Shown: positions 1 through 6,294 of the stretch, piece by piece
Layout: each line of letters starts with the position of its first letter
Position numbering within the stretch: the first letter of the stretch is position 1
NCBI GenBank assembly: GCA_964625615.1
Contig: CAZVDU010000094.1
Location: 1 to 15,834, forward strand
Origin: M269 sp964625615
GTDB taxonomy: Bacteria > Pseudomonadota > Gammaproteobacteria > Enterobacterales > Alteromonadaceae
Direction of reading: 5' to 3'
DNA: 15,834 bases
The notes under the pieces: model-generated
What the model saw: only the letters and a program-made list of their open reading frames with translations
Told to the model about the DNA's origin: nothing
The model's database searches: none
Translations under genes and position numbers: made by a program

Positions 1-812
1 ATCTTTATTTGTCTTATGGCTGGCAACTCACCTTTGTCATTATCGCAGCGTTAGGCGCTTTGTGGATTGTGCCTTGGATGATCTTATATAAATCAGGTCC
101 TAAAACACACCCTTGGGTCAGTGAAGAAGAAAGGGAGCATATCGTCAGTGGGCAGCCCTTGCCTTCGGCTGACGATGAAGCTTCTGAAGATGAGTACGTA
201 CCAAGCTGGTTTGAAATGCTTAAACATCGCCAAAGTTGGGCCATTATTTTATCTCGCTTTTTCCTTGATCCAGTTTGGTGGTTATTCGTTGCCTGGCTTC
301 CTTTGTATCTTGCTGAAGAGTTTGGCTTTGATATTAAGCAAATCGGTTTGTTTGCCTGGGTACCTTATGTAGGTGCTGCGCTGGGGGCATTCTTTGGCGG
401 CTGGTTAGCTGGCGAAGTCATGCGTCGCGGCGGAACGGTCAATAGAGCGCGTAAGACTTGTATTATTGTTGGCTCTGTCTTGATGCTTCCTGCGCTTATC
501 CTAACCTCAATGGCATCGACGCCTTTGTTAGCCGTGCTATTGATTGCCGTTATTTTATTCGGCTTCCAAGTGATCATCGGTAACTTACAAACGCTACCAA
601 GTGACTACTTTTCGGGTAAAACCGTTGGTTCACTAGCTGGTTTAGGTGGTACAGCAGCCATTGGTGGCGTATTGGTTTTTACCTGGTTAATTCCGGTGTT
701 AACCGTTAATTCTTATGCACCAGCTTTTATTATTGGTGCCGTCTTAGTGCCTTTATCGGCATTAGCAATATTTATACTCGGTGGTCGCATCGAGCCTGTT
801 CAACCCAAGTAA
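1..812 (+). CDS. MFS transporter, hexuronate (ExuT/ACS) type, C-terminal part
   Basis: Inner-membrane major facilitator of the anion:cation symporter family, the branch that takes up hexuronates and, in alginate clusters, probably unsaturated monouronates such as DEH. The frame is open through the left edge (first full codon at base 3), so the TTG at base 9 is not the real start. What remains reads as about seven membrane segments (TM6 to TM12), which means roughly 150-170 N-terminal residues are missing. A hydrophilic central loop (bases about 100-230) separates the first segment from the rest. The stretch DPVWWLFVAWLPLYL followed by a GFD.KQIGLFAW-like segment is typical of ExuT-like carriers. 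It ends 31 bases before the SDR gene, on the same strand, with an alginate lyase and a KDG kinase downstream. Family assignment is from recognised motifs; the substrate is inferred from context. Confidence 0.85.
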   Translation, partial: LYLSYGWQLTFVIIAALGALWIVPWMILYKSGPKTHPWVSEEEREHIVSGQPLPSADDEASEDEYVPSWFEMLKHRQSWAIILSRFFLDPVWWLFVAWLPLYLAEEFGFDIKQIGLFAWVPYVGAALGAFFGGWLAGEVMRRGGTVNRARKTCIIVGSVLMLPALILTSMASTPLLAVLLIAVILFGFQVIIGNLQTLPSDYFSGKTVGSLAGLGGTAAIGGVLVFTWLIPVLTVNSYAPAFIIGAVLVPLSALAIFILGGRIEPVQPK

Positions 813-843
813 TTTTGAATTTACGTCTAGCTAGGAACTTGCT

Positions 844-1596
844 ATGAAACTTAAAAATAAAACAGCAGTCGTTATTGGTGGTGGTCGCGATATTGGTCGC
901 TCAGTATCTATTTCTCTTGCAGCAGAAGGTGCAAACGTTGTTGTTAATTATCAAAACGACAAAGCATCAGCAGAAGAGACGGTGAGCTTAATCACTAAAG
1001 CAGGTGGTAAAGCGATTATATGCCAGGCAGATGCTACCAAGCTGGCTGATATGCAACGTTTGGTCGACTTAACTTGTGAAACCTATGGCGATGACATTCA
1101 TGTGCTTGCCAATGTAGTCGGTGGCCTTGTTGCTCGGAAGTCACTGGCCGAAATGGACGAAGACTTCTTCGATCATGTTATGCGTTTGAACGTACACTCG
1201 GTGTTCTTCGCGACACAAGCCGTTGCACCAAAAATGCCAGAAGGTTCTGCAATTGTGAACTTTGCTTCTCAAGCAGGGCGTGACGGCGGCGGTCCAGGTG
1301 CAGCAGCTTATGCAACGAGTAAAGGAGCTGTAATGGCATTTACCCGCAGTATGGCCAAAGAGTTAGGTAAACAAGGTGTTCGCGTAAATGCTATTTGCCC
1401 TGGCATGATTAATACATCATTCCATGACCGTTTCACTAAAGACGCTGTCCGTACAATGGTCGCAGGTGCCACTCCATTGGGTCGTGAAGGTCATCCAGAT
1501 GAATGTGCAGGCTTAACTGTCTACCTTGCGTCCTCTGACTCAAGCTTCATTAATGGGGCATGTATCGACATTAATGGTGGGACGTTATTCTCTTAG
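844..1596 (+). CDS. SDR-family NAD(P)-dependent oxidoreductase, probable DEH reductase
   Basis: Classical short-chain dehydrogenase of 250 residues, the normal length. Visible marks are the nucleotide-binding GGGRDIG (residues 12-18, with Asp16 where a Gly is more usual), NVVGG at 90-94 in place of NNAG, Ser142, the catalytic YATSK with Tyr156 and Lys160, PG at 186-187 and a C-terminal DINGG (242-246). In alginate clusters SDR proteins of this kind (for example A1-R of Sphingomonas sp. A1) reduce DEH, the open-chain product of alginate monomers, to 2-keto-3-deoxygluconate (KDG). The position between a uronate transporter and a KDG kinase supports that role. The start at 844 has an AGGAA about ten bases upstream. 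Other sugar or uronate reductions are possible, since the SDR fold alone does not fix the substrate. Confidence 0.88.
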   Translation: MKLKNKTAVVIGGGRDIGRSVSISLAAEGANVVVNYQNDKASAEETVSLITKAGGKAIICQADATKLADMQRLVDLTCETYGDDIHVLANVVGGLVARKSLAEMDEDFFDHVMRLNVHSVFFATQAVAPKMPEGSAIVNFASQAGRDGGGPGAAAYATSKGAVMAFTRSMAKELGKQGVRVNAICPGMINTSFHDRFTKDAVRTMVAGATPLGREGHPDECAGLTVYLASSDSSFINGACIDINGGTLFS

Positions 1597-1604
1597 TTGT
1601 AATG

Positions 1605-1629
1605 CCTAATGGATAAACTGTCCATTAGG
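1605..1629 (+). other. Intercistronic hairpin between SDR gene and kdgK
   Basis: A perfect 9-bp inverted repeat, CCTAATGGA and TCCATTAGG, with a 7-base loop, begins nine bases after the SDR stop codon. No T-run follows, so it is a poor intrinsic terminator. It more probably protects or processes the mRNA, or partly attenuates transcription between two genes that otherwise look like one operon. The repeat is seen directly; the role is inferred. Confidence 0.5.
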
Positions 1630-1663
1630 AAGAGTTGGCACCGAAGTTTGAGCGATAAGCCTT

Positions 1664-2578
1664 ATGTCTATTTTACAAAGTAAAAACAAGCAAGTTGTTG
1701 TCTTGGGAGAAGTGATGATTGAGTTATCTGGCATCACAGATACCCAAGCAACAATAGGAGTAGCAGGCGATACGTTCAATACTGCGGTGTACCTGTCTAG
1801 GCAGGGAGTTGATGTCAGTTATGCAACAGCTCTTGGACAAGATCAGTTCAGTGATCGAATTCGAGCTGGCTTAATAGGTGAGCATATTGATACCGGCTTT
1901 GTTTTAAGCCTGCCAGATATGAACCCTGGTATTTATGCCATTAATTTAGATGAGTATGGTGAACGCTCATTCGATTATTGGCGTGGCCAAAGTGCAGCTC
2001 GTCGGTTTTTTGAAGCTCAGGGCTGTGATGACGCTATAGCATCAATGTCGTCTGCGGGCTTACTCTATCTGTCCGGGATTACATTGTCAGTTCTTAATAG
2101 TCATATTAGTGAATTAGTTCAGCTTGTTGTCAAAGTCCGCGAAAATGGTGGCGAAGTCGTTTTCGACACTAATTACAGGCCGAGTGGTTGGTCATCACAT
2201 GAGCAAGCCTTATCCGTTATTTCAAGTATTGCTCCCTATGTCTCTATTGCATTACCCACATTAGAAGATGACTGCGAGCTGTTTGGTTTGAAGGATGAAG
2301 TTGAATGTGCTGATAAATGGCGCAGTTTTGGCGCCAAAGAAATTGTCGTTAAAGGTGGTGGGAAAGGGGCCTACTTGCCCGATGTTGGTTGGATAAAACC
2401 ACCGGAAGTTATTAAGCCTAAAGATACGACAGGCGCTGGTGATAGTTTTAATGGCGGGTACCTCGGAGCACGTATTTTAGGTAAAGCACCAGAAGAGGCC
2501 GTGATGATAGCGCATCAGCTCGCCGCAAAAGTCTTGATGACTGCCGGAGCAATTTTACCGAAACAAGATGGATTATAG
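1664..2578 (+). CDS. kdgK: 2-keto-3-deoxygluconate kinase (PfkB family)
   Basis: Cytoplasmic sugar kinase of 304 residues, the usual length for KdgK, which phosphorylates KDG with ATP to KDPG for the Entner-Doudoroff aldolase. The PfkB signature 2, DTTGAGDSF, is at residues 254-262, with Asp260 as the expected catalytic base. The N-terminal substrate-binding motif AGDTFNTAVYLSRQG is at 34-48, and DTNYRP at 168-173 is typical of the KDG kinase branch. GGGKGAYL (231-238) is the segment before the ATP site. The start at 1664 lacks a strong Shine-Dalgarno (only GAG and GATAAG nearby); no better in-frame start giving the family N-terminus was found. It lies 67 bases after the SDR gene and 15 bases before the alginate lyase. 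The matching KDPG aldolase is not in the window. A fructokinase or other PfkB kinase cannot be fully excluded. Confidence 0.88.
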   Translation: MSILQSKNKQVVVLGEVMIELSGITDTQATIGVAGDTFNTAVYLSRQGVDVSYATALGQDQFSDRIRAGLIGEHIDTGFVLSLPDMNPGIYAINLDEYGERSFDYWRGQSAARRFFEAQGCDDAIASMSSAGLLYLSGITLSVLNSHISELVQLVVKVRENGGEVVFDTNYRPSGWSSHEQALSVISSIAPYVSIALPTLEDDCELFGLKDEVECADKWRSFGAKEIVVKGGGKGAYLPDVGWIKPPEVIKPKDTTGAGDSFNGGYLGARILGKAPEEAVMIAHQLAAKVLMTAGAILPKQDGL

Positions 2579-2593
2579 CCACAGGAGATAAAA

Positions 2594-3961
2594 ATGCTTG
2601 AAAGGGTCAAACGCCGCTTCGGACGAATACAAAACATAGCCGCAATAATTACACTTATGCTCATAGTTTTCCCTGCTTTAGCACAAGATATTAGTAATGC
2701 TGGCTTTGAAGAAAAACTTGAAGGTTGGCAAAAATTAGATAAAACAGGTAATGCCGTCAAGTTGTCAAATGAATCAAAAAGTGGGACGCATTCTCTGAAA
2801 ATATTGGAGAAAGGAGGCAGCGTACAGCAGAAAGTGACTCTGCTGCCCAATACACAATATGAATTTAGTTCTGATATAAAAGGCGCAGGGCTTATTGGCG
2901 TTAAAGTTGGTGAAAAGATTTTCTTTGATCGTTTTAAAAAGTCTCGAAAATGGACGAAGCGCTCTGTGTTTTTCGAAACAGGCGATGAAGTTAACGGGTT
3001 TATTTTTGCGTCATTCAATGGAAAAGAGGGACGTTTTGACAATTTTGCACTCCAAGCAACTCAAGAACCGCATGAAACAAGTGTCAGTGTTGTCAAAAAT
3101 GAGAAGGCAGGGAGAAGCCTCTCACCTGATTTAGCGCCAGGACGGAATTTTGACCTGTTAGGTTGGTCTCTTAACTTACCTTCGGACGACGACAACAATG
3201 GTAAGTCAGATAAGATTGGAGAGCGAGAATTAGCTGCTGGCTACTCTAACGACGATTTTTTCTACACCGCTGATGATGGCGGCATGGTCATGATAGCAAC
3301 AATTGGCGGTGCTAAGACCTCTAAAAACACAAAGAATGTTCGCACTGAATTGCGTGAAATGCTTCGTAGAGGCAATAAGAATATTAGTACACGGGACGAT
3401 TCAGGAAAACCGAATAAGAACAACTGGGTATTCTCACATCAACCGAAGTCAGTACATTCATTGGCAGGTGCTGTCGATGGAAAATTAACCGCGACTCTGT
3501 CTATCAATCGTGTCACACAAACAGGAAAGCCGCATCAAACGGGTGTTGTGGTTATCGGGCAGATCCACGCTATACATGATGAACCCATCAAACTGTTTTA
3601 TCGCAAAATGCCGGGCCATAAGCGCGGATCAGTTTATGTATCTCACGAGCCTGTTGATTCTGAAGATGACTTTTACAATCTACTTGGGGATTATGCCGAT
3701 CGGTCAGTCGACCCGGCTGATGGCATTGCACTAGATGAAGTCTTCAGCTACGACATTATTGCGTCGGGCGCAAAATTGCGAACAGTCATTAGGCAAGGCG
3801 ATAAGGAGTTAGCTTCAGTTGTTATCGATCAGAGCAACAGCGGTTACGGATCAGCTAATGACTTTATGTATTTCAAGGCAGGTGTTTATAACCAAAACAA
3901 TAGCGGCGATCCAGAAGATTATGTAAAAGCCACATTTTATGATGTAAAAGCCACGCATTAA
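2594..3961 (+). CDS. Secreted PL7 alginate lyase with N-terminal carbohydrate-binding module
   Basis: Polysaccharide lyase of 455 residues that cleaves alginate by beta-elimination. Residues 1-30 form a Sec signal peptide (cleavage after ALA, mature QDIS...). There is no lipobox, so it is released or periplasmic, not lipid-anchored. Residues about 32-155 resemble a CBM_4_9 (CenC-like) module: NAGFE and W at the start, SGTHSLKI, PNTQYE, and a closing FDNFALQ. Residues about 185-455 are the PL7 jelly roll with all three conserved blocks: RTELRE (250-255), QIH (323-325) and YFKAGVYNQ (426-434). Expected catalytic residues are Arg250 (or nearby Arg254), Gln323, His325 and Tyr432. In PL7, QIH rather than QVH is usually linked to activity on G-containing blocks, so G or MG preference is a fair inference. 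AGGAG lies eight bases before the ATG. It is the last recognised gene of the alginate operon. Confidence 0.95.
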   Translation: MLERVKRRFGRIQNIAAIITLMLIVFPALAQDISNAGFEEKLEGWQKLDKTGNAVKLSNESKSGTHSLKILEKGGSVQQKVTLLPNTQYEFSSDIKGAGLIGVKVGEKIFFDRFKKSRKWTKRSVFFETGDEVNGFIFASFNGKEGRFDNFALQATQEPHETSVSVVKNEKAGRSLSPDLAPGRNFDLLGWSLNLPSDDDNNGKSDKIGERELAAGYSNDDFFYTADDGGMVMIATIGGAKTSKNTKNVRTELREMLRRGNKNISTRDDSGKPNKNNWVFSHQPKSVHSLAGAVDGKLTATLSINRVTQTGKPHQTGVVVIGQIHAIHDEPIKLFYRKMPGHKRGSVYVSHEPVDSEDDFYNLLGDYADRSVDPADGIALDEVFSYDIIASGAKLRTVIRQGDKELASVVIDQSNSGYGSANDFMYFKAGVYNQNNSGDPEDYVKATFYDVKATH

Positions 3962-4341
3962 GATGAGATTAACTCGTATTAGCCATCGAATCTTTCCTTA
4001 GTTTTGTTGACAAATGTAGCTCAAGAATCCACCTAACTTAAAGTGTTTGCGGTGATGTGGTAGAAGGTTTCACAGATGCCTTCTCCACCTTTGTCATAGA
4101 GTACAAGGTTTTGAGTGATAAAAAATGTCATCGGTATTTTTGCAGGTATTGCAGGATAGTACCGCAGGGTGTTGTTGTATCTGTTATCGAATCGAAAATG
4201 TCGATGATCCACAGAGCGCCTTAAATCTGGAATATAAGCTAAAAATGCAGTTGTAACGCAGAAATATATGTTTGCGTTTGCCCCGTAACCAAATTGTTGA
4301 TATAACTAAAAATATAGTTGATTTAATATGGATGTAAATCT
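3962..4341. other. 380-base intergenic region, no recognised gene
   Basis: No clear terminator for the alginate operon is visible here. Two unrecognised open stretches occur. On the minus strand the frame between bases 4305 and 4036 is open for 90 codons (stop at 4033-4035), but it has no ATG near its beginning and only internal GTG or ATG codons. On the plus strand 4125-4256 could encode 43 residues (beginning MSSVFLQVLQ) behind a weak GAGTGA. The minus frame could be the remnant of a decayed gene. The last 50 bases are AT-rich and carry a tandem direct repeat, so they probably contain the promoter of the next gene, but no -35/-10 pair with good spacing stands out. Confidence 0.4.
4296..4326. 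promoter_or_regulatory. Tandem direct repeat upstream of the FlgE-like lipoprotein gene
   Basis: GTTGATATAA (4296-4305) and GTTGATTTAA (4317-4326) match at nine of ten bases and are spaced 21 bases start to start, about two helical turns. Between them an overlapping inverted pair, AACTA and TAGTT, is separated by six bases. The second copy ends 15 bases before the start codon at 4342. The arrangement suits a transcription-factor operator or promoter element. The repeats are seen directly; function is inferred. Confidence 0.35.
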
Positions 4342-5427
4342 ATGAAACGTACAGTTCCCCTCTGTTTATATTCTATCGTCGCTCTATCTGGTTGTAGTTC
4401 GGATGAATTCCGTATTGACGAACTCGCGCCCGTCGCACCAATGGAGATGGTACAGTCAAGAACCGTCACGCTCGAAGCAGAAGCTAGCGATGAGTTTTTT
4501 GTTTTTACGCCGGAAAATACCTTTGACGAGTCGGAGCTTTTTTACGCTCGCTCGCAAGATCTGAACTTTGATGACAACGGTGCTTTAGTTAATAGCCGCG
4601 GTTTAATCCCTGTTACTTTCCTTACCAATCCTGACGGAAGTGCGGTATCGACGGCCTTTCCTGTTTCTGAACGGCTACTATTAAATGTGCAAAGTGGTTT
4701 GCCTCAACCCACTAGAAATGCGATTGTTAGCGTTGATCTTTCTCCACAATTTGTTGCTTCAAATAATGACGTTGTTGATGAGGATTTTGATCAATGCAGC
4801 CCGGATCTTAACCTGTTCAACGCGTCCACTTCTGTGACTGTCTTTGACTCTTTTGGACAAGACCGTGTGATGACGCTGTTTTTCATCAAAACGGACCAAG
4901 AGAGCAATGCTTGGGCTGTCAGAGTCACAGTAGATTGCCAACTTTTAGAACCTGTGTTTGGTGATTCTAATCTGGATTTTAATACAGCTGGTGAATTAGA
5001 TATTGGTGATGCTGATAATGATGGTTTTCTGACATCCGATAATGGTGCTATTGAGTACCGTTTTTTTGCGTTTGACGATGGCTCTATATTTGAAGACGTA
5101 ACTATAAATTTCGCTAGTGGAGAAGGTGGTAGTACGCGATCTACCGCTGACAATTTTACCGTGTTTAACCTTGAACAAGACGGTTTTTTCACTGATAGCT
5201 TCGAATCACTGATTATTGACAGTCGAGGTATAGTCACGGTTACACTGGCTGATGTCGATGAACAAATACTTGGAAAACTTGCCTTAGCGCGTTTTGATAA
5301 CCCTGAAAGTTTGATAGATGTAGGTGATGGGTTGTTTCAAGCAACTGAAACCTCAGGAACGGCTGAATTTGGCGAAGCACTCGAAAGAGGCTTTGATGGT
5401 GTTGCTCAACAACAAGTCGATTTATAA
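4342..5427 (+). CDS. Lipoprotein with a flagellar hook protein (FlgE)-like body
   Basis: 361 residues. The N-terminus is a lipoprotein signal with lipobox LSGC (Cys18) followed by Ser-Ser, so outer-membrane sorting by Lol is expected. The rest reads like the middle of FlgE. FFVFTPEN, then LFYARSQDLNFDDNGALVNS (67-86), corresponds to the hook GFF...YTRAG.F..D..G.LV pattern. VQSGLPQPTRNAIVSVDLSP (116-135) matches the segment before the hook D2 domain. STSVTVFDSFGQDRVMTLFF (162-181) matches the TSVTVYDSLG motif. FNLEQDGFFTDS, then IIDSRGIVTVTL (291-302), LGKLALARFDNPESLIDVGD (310-329) and TETSG (335-339) match the returning D1 strand. Missing are the N-terminal rod helix and the C-terminal helix used for polymerisation. 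Cys152 and Cys199 could form a disulfide. No flagellar gene is nearby. The start has only a weak GGAT. Homology is confident from motif order; function is unknown. A paralogue FlgF/FlgG origin is less likely because of the VYDSLG-type motif. Confidence 0.82.
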   Translation: MKRTVPLCLYSIVALSGCSSDEFRIDELAPVAPMEMVQSRTVTLEAEASDEFFVFTPENTFDESELFYARSQDLNFDDNGALVNSRGLIPVTFLTNPDGSAVSTAFPVSERLLLNVQSGLPQPTRNAIVSVDLSPQFVASNNDVVDEDFDQCSPDLNLFNASTSVTVFDSFGQDRVMTLFFIKTDQESNAWAVRVTVDCQLLEPVFGDSNLDFNTAGELDIGDADNDGFLTSDNGAIEYRFFAFDDGSIFEDVTINFASGEGGSTRSTADNFTVFNLEQDGFFTDSFESLIIDSRGIVTVTLADVDEQILGKLALARFDNPESLIDVGDGLFQATETSGTAEFGEALERGFDGVAQQQVDL

Positions 5428-5512
5428 AACGCTGTTCCGTTCTGAACGCTAATAACAAGGCTCAGCTGTACTAAAGTAGTGTGTTGGTATAGCACTGGGC
5501 CGTCTACATTTA

Positions 5513-5543
5513 CCTCTCTTAACAAAAAATTAACAAAGAGAGG
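5513..5543 (+). promoter_or_regulatory. Hairpin that contains the ribosome-binding site of the lipase gene
   Basis: CCTCTCTT (5513-5520) pairs perfectly with AAGAGAGG (5536-5543) across a 15-base A-rich loop. The 3' arm is the Shine-Dalgarno of the lipase, ending five bases before its ATG at 5549. If transcription starts upstream of 5513, the ribosome-binding site would be partly hidden. That fits translational control, for example by temperature or a loop-binding factor, or simply a coincidental stem. The pairing is directly visible; regulation is inferred. Confidence 0.4.
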
Positions 5544-5548
5544 AATTT

Positions 5549-6250
5549 ATGAGAAAAACCCCATTTTTGATTTTTGTCATAGCTGTGCTGCCTATGTTGT
5601 TCAGTTCAGCAATATACGCTATGTGTGTGGATAGTGCTGTATTGGTTCATGGCAATACCTCGTCACCATCAAGTTGGGACAACACCTTTAACCTTTTACG
5701 CAGTAAAGGCTATGCCAGTTCACAGATTTTTCGACCTGCTTGGGGTTCAAGAACCTGCGCTGCATGCAACAATCACAGCGGCTCTGAAGAAACACCAGTA
5801 AGACAAGCGATTATTGATGCACTTAATAGCAGCTGTACAGGTAGTATAGACGTGATTGGTCATTCCATGGGGGCTACGTTAGCAGCTCAACAAATCAGTA
5901 AGTTAGGCATGGCGTCGTCGGTTGATTCCTTTGTCGGTATCGCTGGTGCGTTTAGAGGGTTACGCAGCTGTGGCTTCTACCCCTTTAATGTGCGGACATC
6001 GACTTGTGGAGCGGCTGGTTTGTCTGTTGGAAGCCCTTTCTTGGACGGTATATTCGGTGACCCCTTCGGAAGACGGATGTATTCGATAAGGAGCTTAATC
6101 GATCAAGTTGTCTGTTCGACTGGTTTTTGCACTGTAGGAGGTGTTCACAGCAGTCGCATTCCGGGGGAAAATGGCAGTGTAACGCTGGCGCTTGGCCATT
6201 TTGGTTTGCAAACTAACACCGCGCAAAGACAATATGATCTTATCCGATAA
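5549..6250 (+). CDS. Secreted alpha/beta-hydrolase, class-2 type lipase/esterase
   Basis: 233 residues with a Sec signal peptide (about 1-24, cleavage after AIYA). The alpha/beta-hydrolase marks are VLVHGNTSSPSSW (31-43, oxyanion region with His34-Gly35), the nucleophile elbow GHSMG (104-108, Ser106), a probable acid Asp185 in LIDQVV, and His217 in GHFGLQ. The order and small size resemble the Lipase_2 family (Bacillus LipA/EstA-like minimal lipases), so it probably hydrolyses ester bonds of acylglycerols or small esters outside the cytoplasm. The mature part has eight cysteines (26, 70, 73, 96, 141, 153, 189, 194), enough for four disulfides, as in an extracellular enzyme. It follows the FlgE-like gene by 121 bases on the same strand; whether they are co-transcribed is unclear. 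A strong GAGAGGAA precedes the ATG but sits in a hairpin. The substrate cannot be read from the sequence. Confidence 0.85.
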   Translation: MRKTPFLIFVIAVLPMLFSSAIYAMCVDSAVLVHGNTSSPSSWDNTFNLLRSKGYASSQIFRPAWGSRTCAACNNHSGSEETPVRQAIIDALNSSCTGSIDVIGHSMGATLAAQQISKLGMASSVDSFVGIAGAFRGLRSCGFYPFNVRTSTCGAAGLSVGSPFLDGIFGDPFGRRMYSIRSLIDQVVCSTGFCTVGGVHSSRIPGENGSVTLALGHFGLQTNTAQRQYDLIR

Positions 6251-6262
6251 AATATAATCCTT

Positions 6263-6294
6263 AGTTGAGATGATGTCGTACCGTCATCTCGACT
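6263..6294. terminator. Hairpin between convergent genes, possible bidirectional terminator
   Basis: AGTTGAGATGA (6263-6273) and TCATCTCGACT (6284-6294) form an 11-bp stem with one T-G wobble and a 10-base loop. It lies between the convergent lipase and TPR lipoprotein genes, and its right arm includes the TPR stop codon (6284-6286). No long T-run follows on either strand; the minus-strand side is only moderately T-rich. Termination is therefore plausible from location, not proven. Confidence 0.45.

Noticed and set aside
2515..3042. 175-codon minus-strand open frame opposite the kdgK end and the alginate lyase start
   Set aside because: It lies antisense to two clear genes with family motifs, has no recognisable product, and is explained as a shadow of their codon pattern.
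4791..5237. 148-codon minus-strand open frame inside the FlgE-like gene
   Set aside because: The plus strand has a lipobox and the full series of hook-protein motifs; the opposite frame has no signal, motif or ribosome site.
4342..5427. The FlgE-like gene as a true flagellar hook gene
   Set aside because: It lacks both terminal helices, carries a lipobox and has no flagellar neighbours.
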